NCBI GenBank assembly: GCA_014655195.1
Contig: BNBH01000037.1
Coordinates: 1 to 58,823 of the forward strand
Length of the DNA stretch: 58,823 nucleotides
Reading direction: 5' to 3'
From: Streptomyces cellulosae
Lineage (GTDB): Bacteria; Actinomycetota; Actinomycetes; Streptomycetales; Streptomycetaceae
Below, one piece after another: positions 42,257 to 51,360 of this stretch (the stretch's first letter is position 1; each line of letters opens with the position of its first letter). The translations under genes were made by a program, and so were the position numbers. Below the pieces are notes generated by a model. The model ran no database searches. It was not told where the DNA came from and was given only the letters and a program-made list of their open reading frames with translations.

Positions 42257-42799
42257 TCAGCCGGGAACGGCGGACCGGGCGGGAGCGGGTTCGGGCCGGT
42301 GGACCTCGGCCACGTGGTCGACGAGTGCGACCTCCGTGAACCGTGGCCGGTCCGGTCCGGCGGGCGTGAGGTGCGGCCGCCGTTCCCAGGCCGCCGGTTC
42401 GGCGGCCGCGGGCGTCGGCAGGGTGAACCACACGACCTTGCCCGCGTCGTCCGGCAGCACGCCCCAGCTCTCGCTCATGGCGGCCACCATCGCCAGCCCG
42501 CGGCCGCACGTGGCGAGCGGTCCGGCGTCCGCGACGACCGGCAGCCGCGGATCGTGGTCGTGCACCGACACCTTCAGCCGGTCGAGGAGAAGTTCGATCT
42601 CCACGGTGCACGTCTTGTCGGGCTGGGCATGCCGGTGGACGTTGGACAACAGCTCCGTCACACCGAGCGAGGCCCGGTCTATCAGGGAATCCATGTGCCA
42701 GTAGCGCAACTGCGCAGATACGATTCTGCGGACCTGGCCGATCCGCGACGGCAGGGCTTGGAGCTCCACCGTGCAGTGCCTGCTTGGGTGACTGATCAC
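42257..42799 (-). CDS. ATP-binding protein, anti-sigma-factor type (HATPase_c, RsbW-like)
   Basis: 180 aa, a single GHKL/HATPase domain without a histidine phosphoacceptor. The N-box is LGVTELLSNVHRHAQP (N53), followed by SVHDHDP and the G-box GRGLAMVAAMSESWG. This is the RsbW/SpoIIAB-like group, very numerous in Streptomyces, whose members bind sigma factors or anti-anti-sigma proteins such as BldG. No partner gene is adjacent. GTG at 42799 follows GGGGAG; the longer frame to 42970 is not supported. The C-terminal 35 residues are Pro-rich. Confidence 0.88.
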   Translation of the reverse strand: MISHPSRHCTVELQALPSRIGQVRRIVSAQLRYWHMDSLIDRASLGVTELLSNVHRHAQPDKTCTVEIELLLDRLKVSVHDHDPRLPVVADAGPLATCGRGLAMVAAMSESWGVLPDDAGKVVWFTLPTPAAAEPAAWERRPHLTPAGPDRPRFTEVALVDHVAEVHRPEPAPARSAVPG

Positions 42800-42982
42800 G
42801 GCTGCGACTCCCCGACGTGAGGTCCGGAAGAACACGGAGTACGGATCCAGCAGGGCGCCTGCGTGACGCTGCCGCCTGCTGTCGTGGCCGGCGGGCTGGT
42901 TCGCAGCGTTATCGCCGGTAAACCCAGAGTGACGTGAGAACAGCGTGACCCAGCGGAGGATGCGGCGCAACTCGCGGACATC

Positions 42983-43306
42983 TCAGGCGCCGCGCCCCGC
43001 CGCCCGGCGGACGGCCTCGATGAAACGGCGGGCGGCGGGCGGGCCCGGCTCCCCGGGCGCCGGGTCGTGGTCGCCGAGGGTCAGCAGGTACCGGTTGCCG
43101 TTGAGGTCGGCCAGCGCCCGGCCGTCGGGCGCGAACCAGGGCCGCGTGGCCCGCACGGCCTGCACCGGCGCGCTGTCTATCTCGGTGCCGTAGCTGGTGA
43201 GCAACTCCAGCCGCCCGTCGCTGATCCGGACCTGCCCGGCCCGGGTGAGCGACCGCAGCCGCCGGCCGATCCGCACGCCCGTGGCCTTGAACTCCGGCTC
43301 CGCCAT
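42983..43306 (-). CDS. Small conserved hypothetical protein
   Basis: 107 aa, soluble. It reads as an antiparallel beta-rich fold (GQVRISDGRLELLTSYG, DSAPVQAVRATRPWF, ALADLNGNRYLLTLGD) ending in one helix (ARRFIEAVRRAAG), which resembles a PH-like or GRAM-like module. I do not recognise the family. GGGGCGGGTGG precedes the ATG. It lies 183 bp upstream of the HATPase gene on the same strand. On the other side, the 326-bp gap to the cysteine desulfhydrase gene (43307-43632) contains no gene or clear repeat; TATGAT at 43574-43579 could be a -10 element for that gene. Confidence 0.7.
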   Translation of the reverse strand: MAEPEFKATGVRIGRRLRSLTRAGQVRISDGRLELLTSYGTEIDSAPVQAVRATRPWFAPDGRALADLNGNRYLLTLGDHDPAPGEPGPPAARRFIEAVRRAAGRGA

Positions 43307-43632
43307 TGCCACCCGCCCCCTCTGTGCGCGTCGGTGTGCGCCGGACCACGCTGCGCGGGCCGGCCACTGTCCAGAACCAAGTGTGCCCCTGCTCCCGCCG
43401 GTGCAGTCTGCCCCCACGCGCCGCCGAGCACCAGAGCCCCCGCCCCCGCCGGCCGGAGCGCGGGGGGCACTCGAGCCAGTGCGCCCCCACCCGCGCGCCC
43501 CCTGGGACCCAGGGCTGCCTTTCAGGCCACCAAAGATGTGTTTATGCAGGTGAGAGGTGGTGCGCACGGTGCTTATGATCGAAGTGTCGGCCGCGCTGGA
43601 CGCCGTCGGCGCTCAGTGTAAGGAGCCCAGTC

Positions 43633-44784
43633 GTGAGCACTCCCCAACAGACCCCGACCGGCGCCACTCTCGATGTCGACCGCACCGACCCCGCCTACCG
43701 CGCCTGGCTGAAAGAGGCCGTGCGCCGGGTCCAGGCCGACGCCAACCGCTCGGCCGACACCCATCTGCTGCTCTTCCCGCTGCCCGAGCGGTGGGGCATC
43801 GACCTCTATCTGAAGGACGAGTCCACCCACCCCACCGGCAGCCTCAAGCACCGGCTGGCCCGCTCCCTCTTCCTGTACGGCCTGTGCAACGGCTGGATCC
43901 GCCCGGGACGCCCGGTGATCGAGGCGTCCAGCGGCTCGACCGCCGTGTCCGAGGCGTACTTCGCGAAGCTGATCGGCGTGCCCTTCATCGCCGTCATGCC
44001 GCGTACGACGAGCGCAGAGAAGTGCCGCCTCATCGAGTTCCACGGCGGACGGTGCCATTTCGTGGACGACCCCCGCACGATGTACGAGGCGTCCGCCGCC
44101 CTCGCGGCGGAGACCGGCGGCCACTACATGGACCAGTTCACCTACGCGGAGCGGGCCACGGACTGGCGCGGCAACAACAACATCGCCGAGTCGATCTTCC
44201 GTCAGCTGCGGATGGAGCGGTTCCCGCAGCCCGAGTGGATCGTCGCCACCGCCGGCACCGGCGGCACCTCCGCGACCCTCGCCCGCTACGTCCACTACAT
44301 GCAGTACGACACCCGCATCTGCGTCGCCGACCCGGAGAACTCCTGCTTCTTCCAGGGCTGGACGACCGGCGACCCGGGCGTCTCCTGCGACAGCGCCTCC
44401 CGCATCGAGGGCATCGGGCGCCCACGGATGGAGCCGAGCTTCGTGCCCGGCGCCGTCGACCGGATGATGAAGGTGCCCGACGCGGCCGCCGTCGCCGCCG
44501 TACGAGCCCTGGAGCGGGTCATCGGCCGCAAGGCGGGCGGCTCCACCGGCACCGGGCTGTGGAGCGCCCTGAAGATCGTGGCGGAGATGGTCGCGGAGGG
44601 CAGGCGGGGCAGCGTGGTCACGCTGCTGTGCGACCCGGGCGACCGCTACCTGGACAAGTACTACTCGGACGCCTGGCTGGCCGAGCAGGGCCTGGACGTG
44701 ACGCCGTACGCGGAGGCCGTCGACTCGCTGCTGAGCACGGGCGTGTGGCCCGAGGCGTCACCCCGTGAGCCGGCGGTCCAGTGA
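43633..44784 (+). CDS. PLP-dependent cysteine desulfhydrase (Cds1-like)
   Basis: 383 aa, cysteine-synthase fold. The PLP lysine is K72 in KDESTHPTGSLKHR, the substrate loop is EASSGSTAVSEAYFAKLIG, and the phosphate loop is ATAGTGGTSATLARY. The GRKAGGSTGTGLW segment completes the cofactor site. This variant (TGSLKHR and EKCRLIEFHGG) fits mycobacterial Cds1, which breaks cysteine into hydrogen sulfide, pyruvate and ammonia, better than CysK or CysM. GTG start after AAGGAG. The 3' end overlaps the convergent SRPBCC gene by 27 bp. Confidence 0.85.
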   Translation: MSTPQQTPTGATLDVDRTDPAYRAWLKEAVRRVQADANRSADTHLLLFPLPERWGIDLYLKDESTHPTGSLKHRLARSLFLYGLCNGWIRPGRPVIEASSGSTAVSEAYFAKLIGVPFIAVMPRTTSAEKCRLIEFHGGRCHFVDDPRTMYEASAALAAETGGHYMDQFTYAERATDWRGNNNIAESIFRQLRMERFPQPEWIVATAGTGGTSATLARYVHYMQYDTRICVADPENSCFFQGWTTGDPGVSCDSASRIEGIGRPRMEPSFVPGAVDRMMKVPDAAAVAAVRALERVIGRKAGGSTGTGLWSALKIVAEMVAEGRRGSVVTLLCDPGDRYLDKYYSDAWLAEQGLDVTPYAEAVDSLLSTGVWPEASPREPAVQ

Positions 44785-45228
44785 GGTCATGGCGTCGCGG
44801 AAGCCCGCCGCGAGACCCGGGCGGGCCGCCTTCGTCGCCAGGCGGAACGGCGTGACGCCGTCCACGGCCATCGTCCAGCGCACCCGGGTGCCCGTAGCGG
44901 CCGGCTGCAGCCGCCACTCCTCGACCATCGCGCGGGCGCCCGGCACATTGGTGACGTCGACGCGGTAGGCGTACACCTCGGGCTCCTCGGCGGCGAGGAT
45001 CGTCTCCCGGAACCGGGCGCCGCCCGCGAGCCGGATCTCCCGGCCCGCGCCGCCGTCCAGCGGACGGGCCAGGGTGACCACGCGGAACCAGGCCGTCCAG
45101 CCGGTGACGTCCCGCGCGAGCGCGTCGAACACCGCCGGGGGAGCGGCCGAGATCTCCCGCTCGAAGACCAGGCGCACGGGTGCCACCGAGGCGAACTCCT
45201 GCCCCACGGGGCGCAGACGGTGGGCCAT
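44758..45228 (-). CDS. SRPBCC family protein
   Basis: 156 aa, a complete START-like fold. VRLVFEREISAAPPAVFDALARDVTGWTAWF begins it, the hydrophobic cavity strands follow, and the long final helix is TKAARPGLAAGFRDAMTSLDRRL. Such proteins bind small hydrophobic ligands or act as cyclases/aromatases; this one has no distinguishing catalytic motif. AGGGAG precedes the ATG. It lies 65 bp after the DeoR gene on the same strand and its tail overlaps the desulfhydrase gene. Confidence 0.88.
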   Translation of the reverse strand: MAHRLRPVGQEFASVAPVRLVFEREISAAPPAVFDALARDVTGWTAWFRVVTLARPLDGGAGREIRLAGGARFRETILAAEEPEVYAYRVDVTNVPGARAMVEEWRLQPAATGTRVRWTMAVDGVTPFRLATKAARPGLAAGFRDAMTSLDRRLTG

Positions 45229-45293
45229 GGGCTCAACTCCCTGGAAGGTCACGCTGCTTGCGGTACACGGACGGCGAGGGGAGCGGCGCCCGG

Positions 45294-46145
45294 TCAGGCG
45301 TCGGCGGTCTCCGCCGGCTCGTCCTCGGACTGCTCGGGCTCGCCGGCCACCACCAGCCGCCGCAGATGCTCGGACACCTCCGCGCGGGCCTCGGCGGACA
45401 GCCCGGAGTCCGTCACCAGCGTGTCCACCTGCTCCAGCGACGCGAACGAACTCAGGCCCACGGTGCCCCACTTGGTGTGGTCGGCGACCACGATCACCCG
45501 CCGGGCCGACTGCACGAGGCGGCGGTTGGTCTCCGCCTCCGCCAGGTTCGGCGTCGACAGTCCCGCCTCCACCGATATCCCGTGCACCCCGAGGAACAGC
45601 AGATCGAAGTGGAGCGCCGCGATCGCCTGGTCGGCGACCGGACCCACCAGCGAGTCGGACGGGGTGCGCACCCCGCCGGTCAGGACGACCGTGGCGGCCC
45701 CCTGCCGGCTGCCCGAGGAGCGCTGCGCCGCGTGGAAGACGTCCGCCACCCGCACGGAGTTGGTGACCACCGTGAGGTCGGGGACGTCGGTCAGCCGGTG
45801 CGCCAGCGCGAACGTCGTCGTGCCGCCGGACAGCGCGATCGCCGCGCCCGGCGGGACCAGCTCGGCCGCCGTTCGCGCGATGTCCTCCTTGGCGGTCAGC
45901 TCCAGGCCCGACTTGGCCTCGAACCCCGGCTCGTGCGTGCTCGCCTCGACCACCGGGACCGCGCCGCCGTGCACCTTCTCCAGAACGCCCTGCCGGGCCA
46001 GCGCGTCGAGGTCGCGGCGGACGGTCATGTCCGACACGCCGAGCCTGCGGGTCAGCTCGTTGACCCGGACCCCGCCCCGCCGGCGGACCTCGTCGAGGAT
46101 CAGGGTGCGCCGCTGCTCGGCGAGCAGGTTCTGATTCTCGCTCAC
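45294..46145 (-). CDS. DeoR/GlpR family transcriptional regulator
   Basis: 283 aa. The N-terminal HTH is RRTLILDEVRRRGGVRVNELTRRLGVSDMTVRRDLDALARQGVLEKVHGGAV, the DeoR signature. The DeoRC effector domain follows with TALSGGTTTFALAHRL-like phosphosugar loop (ALSGGTTTFA), LTGGVRTPSDSLVGP and DHTKWG. DeoR proteins repress sugar-phosphate or nucleoside genes and respond to a phosphorylated sugar. No sugar gene is adjacent; the SRPBCC gene downstream and the divergent hydrolase gene are the only neighbours. The GTG at 46145 has a CGGAGC site. Confidence 0.92.
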   Translation of the reverse strand: MSENQNLLAEQRRTLILDEVRRRGGVRVNELTRRLGVSDMTVRRDLDALARQGVLEKVHGGAVPVVEASTHEPGFEAKSGLELTAKEDIARTAAELVPPGAAIALSGGTTTFALAHRLTDVPDLTVVTNSVRVADVFHAAQRSSGSRQGAATVVLTGGVRTPSDSLVGPVADQAIAALHFDLLFLGVHGISVEAGLSTPNLAEAETNRRLVQSARRVIVVADHTKWGTVGLSSFASLEQVDTLVTDSGLSAEARAEVSEHLRRLVVAGEPEQSEDEPAETADA

Positions 46146-46435
46146 GTACGCTCCGGTCCTTTCGCCGCACAGCCGTCCGACACACTCCCGCGCGTCCACG
46201 GCCTCGGGCTCCATGCTCCCGGGCACCGGTGCGCGGACGTCCCATCCTCCCATGCCGGGCCCCGGGCGGCGCCACCGGTCGATCGTCGCGTACATGGCGC
46301 TTCCTGGTGCCCGGGTGGTGCGTGCGCGTCACACGGATCGGGGAGATTGAGTGACGAGGGGCGCACTCGGTCCGGTAGCGGAGGATGCTGTCCCGCACGG
46401 ACGGATCCGACGGGGCGTCAGGGGGAGGCCGCACG

Positions 46436-48772
46436 GTGGAGAACGCGCAGCAGCACCGACCGGCAGAGGACGGCGGAGCGCCGGCCGGCGAGGGGCCCGC
46501 GGGGCCCGGGACGGCGCTGGAACTCCTGGTCCACGGGGTGGGCGGCACCACGCCTGAGCAGATGCTCGACGACCCGCGCACGGTCCGGGTCACCGGCGAC
46601 GACACCGCCGCCGTGTTCCGCCGTGCCGACGACGCCGACGCCGAGCGTGACCCCGGCGCCCGTCGTGACGGGCCCGTCCCCGAGGCGTACGTCTGGTGCA
46701 ACCTCACCTCCGGCAACGGCACCCGCGCCCTGTGGCTGCTGCTCCTGCCCTTCATGGTGGTCAACCTCGCCCACTGGATGCGCCCCAGCGCCCGCGGCCG
46801 CCGCCGCGCCGTCCGGCTCTACGGGATGCTGGTGAGGCTGACCGGCCTCAGCCTCACGGTGCTGCTCGTCGCCGCCGCCTGCGAGGTCGCCCTCGACCTC
46901 ACCGCCTGGCAGTGCGCGGGCACGCCCGCCTGCGCCGGCCGGCACTCCTGGCTGGGCTTCCTGACGCCCGGCGAGGGCTGGTGGGGTGCGCTCGGCCGCC
47001 GGCTCGCCCTCGCCGCCCTGGTGCCCGCGGCCCTCACCGGACTGCTGTGGTTCCTGTCCCTGCGCACCTGGAGCGCCTACGAGTCGCAGCAGCCGCTCGG
47101 CGGCTCCGAGCCCGAGGAGGACACCGGCCCGACCGCGCTGAGCCGCCCCGGCTTCTGGTACGGCCGCCGCCTGGGCGCCCGGCTGCGCGCCGCGCACACC
47201 GCCGCCGCGCTGCTGACGGTCGCCGCCGCCGTGGGCTCCGCCGCCGCCCGGTACGACCAGGAGCCGGGCGGCCCCGCCGTTCTCGCCGCCCTGGGCGTGC
47301 TCCTCGAGGCCGCCCTGGCCGCCGGGGCGGGCGCGGTGGTGTGGGTGGTGTGCCGCCGCGGCCGCAGCGAACGCCGCCTCGACGGCGACGCCGACCGCCC
47401 GCTGGTGCGCGGGCTGCCCCTCGCCGCCCTCGCGCTGCTCGTCCTCAGCGCCCTCTACGCCGGCTGGGAGCGGCCCGGCTGGGAGTCGGCGGGCCGGCTG
47501 CCCGGCAACCTCACTTTCGGCGCCCTCACCTTCGCGCAGGGCCTGCTGGTGATCGTCCTCGCCTGCGTCGCCCACACGCTGCACCGCACCGACCCCGACC
47601 GGCGCGCCGCGCTGCGCGGACTGGCCGGGCCCGCGGTCGCCATGCTCGCCTGCGCGCTCGGCGGCGTGATGTCAGGCGGGGTCTCGCAGCGGGTGTCCGA
47701 CTGGCTGGACGGCACCCGCGCCTCGATCCCCGGCCCGCCGGTGCTGCTCACCTGGCAGGCGTCCGTCATCCCGCCGCTGCTCCTGCTGCTCCTCGTCATG
47801 TGCTGCTGGCTCGCCCGCCGCGCCGTGCACCTCGCCCGGGCCGAACGCGCCGCCGTCGAGGAGGAGTACGCCGGAGAGGCGGGCGACCCCGGCCGCACCC
47901 GCCGGATCGCCTCCGTACGTGCCATGGCCGCCCTCACCGACCGGGGGCCGCGCATCCTCGCCGTCACCTCCGCCGCCACCCTGCTGCTCGGCGCCGGAGC
48001 CCTCGTCGGCGCGACGGCCACCGGGGAGACGCCGGGCGAGGCGGCGCGCGGCGCCCACCCCGTCGTGCACGGCGCCGCGCAGACCGCGCAGGCACTCGGC
48101 TCCTGGCTGATCGGCCTCGGCTTCGTCCTTCTCGTCACCTGGGGCCGGCGCGCCTACAAGGACGCCTCCGCCCGCCGCACCATAGGGATCCTCTGGGACG
48201 TCGGCACCTTCTGGCCGCGCGCCGCGCATCCCTTCGCGCCGCCCTGCTACGCCGAGCGCGCGGTGCCCGACCTGACCTGGCGCATCGCCACCTGGACCCG
48301 CGCCACCAAGGGCCGGCTGGTGCTCTCCGGGCACTCCCAGGGCAGCGTGCTCGCCGCCGCCGCGGCCTGGCAGCTCCCGCCGTCCGCCCGCAGACGCGTC
48401 GCCCTGCTCACCTACGGCTCCCCGCTGGAGCGGCTGTACGGCCGCTGGTTCCCCGCGCACTTCGGGCCGGACGCGCTGGACGCCCTGCACCGGGACGTCG
48501 TCTGCTGGCGCAACCTGTACCGGCGCACCGACCCCATCGGCGGCCCCGTGCGGCTGCCCGGCGACGGCGGACCCGACGTGGACCGCCCGCCGCTGAAGGA
48601 CCCCCTCGCCTACGGCCGCACCACGGAACACCCGCTGCCCGCTCCGATCCTCGGCCACTCCGACTACCGGGCCGACCCGGCGTTCGCGGAGGAACGGAGG
48701 CACCTGCTGGCCCGGCTGCGGCCCGAGGTGCCGGCTCCCCGGAACACCGGGAAGCCCGGCCCGGCAGCCTGA
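46436..48772 (+). CDS. Polytopic membrane protein with a split alpha/beta-hydrolase domain
   Basis: 778 aa. An oxyanion-type loop, LLVHGVGGTTP (H33-G37), comes first. About ten membrane helices then occupy roughly residues 100-590. The rest of a lipase-like site follows: nucleophile elbow GHSQG (S634), an acid in RRTDPIGG (D699) and a histidine in LGHSDY (H741). Order and spacing fit an alpha/beta hydrolase whose first strand and nucleophile strand are separated by a membrane domain. Substrate unknown; a membrane lipid is plausible. GTG 46436 is preferred because GGGGGAGG sits 8 nt upstream; ATG 46385 is an alternative. Confidence 0.75.
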   Translation: MENAQQHRPAEDGGAPAGEGPAGPGTALELLVHGVGGTTPEQMLDDPRTVRVTGDDTAAVFRRADDADAERDPGARRDGPVPEAYVWCNLTSGNGTRALWLLLLPFMVVNLAHWMRPSARGRRRAVRLYGMLVRLTGLSLTVLLVAAACEVALDLTAWQCAGTPACAGRHSWLGFLTPGEGWWGALGRRLALAALVPAALTGLLWFLSLRTWSAYESQQPLGGSEPEEDTGPTALSRPGFWYGRRLGARLRAAHTAAALLTVAAAVGSAAARYDQEPGGPAVLAALGVLLEAALAAGAGAVVWVVCRRGRSERRLDGDADRPLVRGLPLAALALLVLSALYAGWERPGWESAGRLPGNLTFGALTFAQGLLVIVLACVAHTLHRTDPDRRAALRGLAGPAVAMLACALGGVMSGGVSQRVSDWLDGTRASIPGPPVLLTWQASVIPPLLLLLLVMCCWLARRAVHLARAERAAVEEEYAGEAGDPGRTRRIASVRAMAALTDRGPRILAVTSAATLLLGAGALVGATATGETPGEAARGAHPVVHGAAQTAQALGSWLIGLGFVLLVTWGRRAYKDASARRTIGILWDVGTFWPRAAHPFAPPCYAERAVPDLTWRIATWTRATKGRLVLSGHSQGSVLAAAAAWQLPPSARRRVALLTYGSPLERLYGRWFPAHFGPDALDALHRDVVCWRNLYRRTDPIGGPVRLPGDGGPDVDRPPLKDPLAYGRTTEHPLPAPILGHSDYRADPAFAEERRHLLARLRPEVPAPRNTGKPGPAA

Positions 48773-48783
48773 CGGCCCCGGGG

Positions 48784-48807
48784 GCCCGCGCTCAGGGGAG
48801 CGCGGGC
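48784..48807. terminator. Hairpin at the convergent ends of the hydrolase and AAA genes
   Basis: GCCCGCGCT (48784-48792) pairs with AGCGCGGGC (48799-48807) around a 6-nt loop. The stem includes the stop codon of the minus-strand AAA gene (48792-48794), so it lies partly within coding sequence. Confidence 0.6.
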
Positions 48808-51236
48808 AGGTCCTCCGCGTACAGGAGCGTCAGGTCGTCGGTGGTGGGCTCGTCGAGCTGGGCGACCCGGCTCGCGTGCCGCTCCACCATCGCCTCGAAC
48901 GTCTGCCGCGCCGTGCGCCCGTTGCCGAACGCGGGGCCCTTGGGGATGTCGGTGAAGTACTTCAGCAGCGCCTCCGCGGCGCCCGGCGCCAGCCGGTACT
49001 CGTGCTCCTCGGCCTGCTGCTCCACGATCCGCAGCAGCTCCTCGGGGCCGTAGTCGCCGAAGGTGATGGTCCGGGAGAAGCGTGACGCCACACCGGGGTT
49101 GACCGACAGGAAGCGCTCCATCTCGGCCGTGTAGCCGGCCACGATGACCACCACCGCGTCCCGCTGGTCCTCCATCAGCTTCACCAGCGTGTCGATGGCC
49201 TCCTTGCCGAAGTCCCGGCCCGCGTCCTCCGGCGACAGCGCGTACGCCTCGTCGATGAACAGCACACCGCCGCGCGCCTTCTCGAACGCCTCCTGGGTGC
49301 GGATCGCCGTCGAGCCGATGTGCTCGCCCACCAGGTCCACCCGGGACACCTCGACCAGATGGCCCTGCTCCAGCACCCCGAGCGACGCGAGAATCTCGCC
49401 GTACAGGCGCGCCACGGTGGTCTTGCCGGTGCCGGGGGAGCCGGTGAACACCAGGTGCCGCTTCACGGACGCGGCCTTCAGCCCGGCCTGCTGCCGGCGC
49501 CGGCCCACCTCGATCATGTCGGTGAGGGCCCGCACCTCGCGCTTGACGCTCTCCAGGCCCACCAGGGCGTCGAGTTCACCCAGGACGTCCTTGGAGGTAC
49601 GCGTCTCGCCCCGCTGCTCCGGCACGGCGGCGGGGGCGGGCGGCGCCGGGGGCCCGGCCGGGGCGGGGACCGTGCCCAGCAGACCCGTGGTGTGCCCCGT
49701 CGTCTGCACCGCCGGTTCGGGCGCGGGCGGTTCGGCGCGCAGGCTGCCGGACTCGTCGCTCGTGCAGTCCTCGACGACCGGGCCGCCCGAGCCGGACGTG
49801 CCGTCGGCGCCCTCGGCGAACTCGTAACCCCCGCGCGCGCAGCGCTCGGTGCGGCACTTGCGCAGCGTCGTACGGCTGCCGTCGATGACGTGGAAGCCGT
49901 AGCCGCCGCTGCCGGTGACCCGGCAGTTGTCGAAGGTGCCGCGGCCGCCCGCGGACACGTACACGCCCGCCTCGGCGGGGGAGCCGACCGTGCAGCGCTC
50001 GACGGTCGGGTCGGCGCCCTTGGTGACGATGACGCCGGTCTGGGTGCCGTCCAGGGTGCAGTTGCTGAGGGTGCCTCCGCTGCCGTGGTCACGGAACCAG
50101 GCGCCCGTGGCCGCCTCCCGGATGCGGCAGTCGTCGAGCTGGGCGGTCGCGCCGTCGCTCACCGACACGGCCGTGTTCCGCACCTGGGTCAGGTCGCTGT
50201 CGACGACGTCCGCGCGCGAGCCGCGGTCGAGCACGAACAGCGCGTCCGGCACGTCGTGCACCCGGCAGGAGTCCAGGACGGCCGTGGCGCCGTCGCTCAC
50301 CCACACCGCCGGGTAGTCGCCGGTGCTGTCGGAGATCTCGCACTGGTTGGCGTCCACGCGCGTGCCCGGGTCCCACACCGACAGGCCGTTGCGGCCGAAC
50401 TGCCGCACCGTGGTGCGGGTCAGGGTGAGCACCGAGCGGGAACGCAGGTCGACCGCGTTCTCCGGGATGTCGTGGATGCGGCAGTCGGCCAGAGTCAGCA
50501 CGGCGTCCGTGTCGAGCGTGACGCCGTCCCCGGTGGTGCGGTGCACGTCGCAGTCGGTGAGGTGGGCGGTGGCGCGGCCGGTCACCTGCACGCCGCTGCC
50601 GCGCACCTCGTACACCTCGCAGCCGACGGCCTCCAGGGCCGAGTTCTCCCCGGTCGCGGTCAGGCCGGAACCGGAGGCGTGGTGCACCTTGCAGCGTTCG
50701 AAGCGGGGGTGGGCCCCGCCGCGCACGGCGACGCCCGCCTGTCCGGCGGCGACCACCTCGCACTCCTCGAACACGCCGCCCCCGCCGTCGACCACGGCGA
50801 TGCCGGCGCCCGCCGGGTTGTCGACCGTGCACCGGCGCACCGTGGGCCGGGCGGCGCCGCGCACCTCGATGCCGGCCGCGGACCGGCTGACCACGCGGAT
50901 GTCCCGCAGCTCGGGGGTGCCCTCCTCCACCAGCAGGGCCGGGGCGGTGGCGTCCTGTCCCTCCACGTGCAGGTCCTGCACCACCGCGGAGGCGCGCACG
51001 GTGAGCGGCACCCCGTCGGGCGGGGCGATGCGCACCGAGCCGGGCGACCCCTCGGGCCCGCGCAGGGTCACCGCCCGCCGCACGACGAGGTTCTCCCGGT
51101 AGGTGCCGGGAGCGACGGTGAGCACGTCGCCCTCGCCCGCGGCCTCCAGGGCGGCGGCGAGCGATGGGTACTCACCCGTGCGGCGGCGCCACCTCGATGT
51201 GCCGGTGTGCGTCACCTGGACCGTGCCCTGTGCCAT
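48792..51236 (-). CDS. Right-handed beta-helix protein fused to a CbxX/EccA-type AAA ATPase
   Basis: 814 aa. Residues 1 to about 490 form a pectin-lyase-like beta-helix: an opening YPSLAAALEAAGEGDVLTVAPGTYRENLVV, then many roughly 23-residue turns of the form A-x-[VLF]-x-[DNR]-C-[RKED]-[VIL]. A Pro/Ala linker (about 500-545) leads to an AAA domain of the CbxX/CfqX type: Walker A GSPGTGKTT (K605), Walker B FIDEAYAL (D662, E663), SRFSRTITF arginine finger. EccA of type VII secretion has a similar ATPase but a TPR front. No signal peptide, so cytoplasmic. Role unknown. The ribosome site is weak. Confidence 0.9.
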   Translation of the reverse strand: MAQGTVQVTHTGTSRWRRRTGEYPSLAAALEAAGEGDVLTVAPGTYRENLVVRRAVTLRGPEGSPGSVRIAPPDGVPLTVRASAVVQDLHVEGQDATAPALLVEEGTPELRDIRVVSRSAAGIEVRGAARPTVRRCTVDNPAGAGIAVVDGGGGVFEECEVVAAGQAGVAVRGGAHPRFERCKVHHASGSGLTATGENSALEAVGCEVYEVRGSGVQVTGRATAHLTDCDVHRTTGDGVTLDTDAVLTLADCRIHDIPENAVDLRSRSVLTLTRTTVRQFGRNGLSVWDPGTRVDANQCEISDSTGDYPAVWVSDGATAVLDSCRVHDVPDALFVLDRGSRADVVDSDLTQVRNTAVSVSDGATAQLDDCRIREAATGAWFRDHGSGGTLSNCTLDGTQTGVIVTKGADPTVERCTVGSPAEAGVYVSAGGRGTFDNCRVTGSGGYGFHVIDGSRTTLRKCRTERCARGGYEFAEGADGTSGSGGPVVEDCTSDESGSLRAEPPAPEPAVQTTGHTTGLLGTVPAPAGPPAPPAPAAVPEQRGETRTSKDVLGELDALVGLESVKREVRALTDMIEVGRRRQQAGLKAASVKRHLVFTGSPGTGKTTVARLYGEILASLGVLEQGHLVEVSRVDLVGEHIGSTAIRTQEAFEKARGGVLFIDEAYALSPEDAGRDFGKEAIDTLVKLMEDQRDAVVVIVAGYTAEMERFLSVNPGVASRFSRTITFGDYGPEELLRIVEQQAEEHEYRLAPGAAEALLKYFTDIPKGPAFGNGRTARQTFEAMVERHASRVAQLDEPTTDDLTLLYAEDLPALP

Positions 51237-51360
51237 GGTGTTGCCGTGCCCCCACCTCGTCGTACCTGCGGCTGGTTCCCGCCCGAGTCGTTGCCGATCG
51301 GGTCGGCCGGACCACCGTAGCGTGCGCGGGGGCGGCGAGTTGACCAGAGGCGGAACGCCG

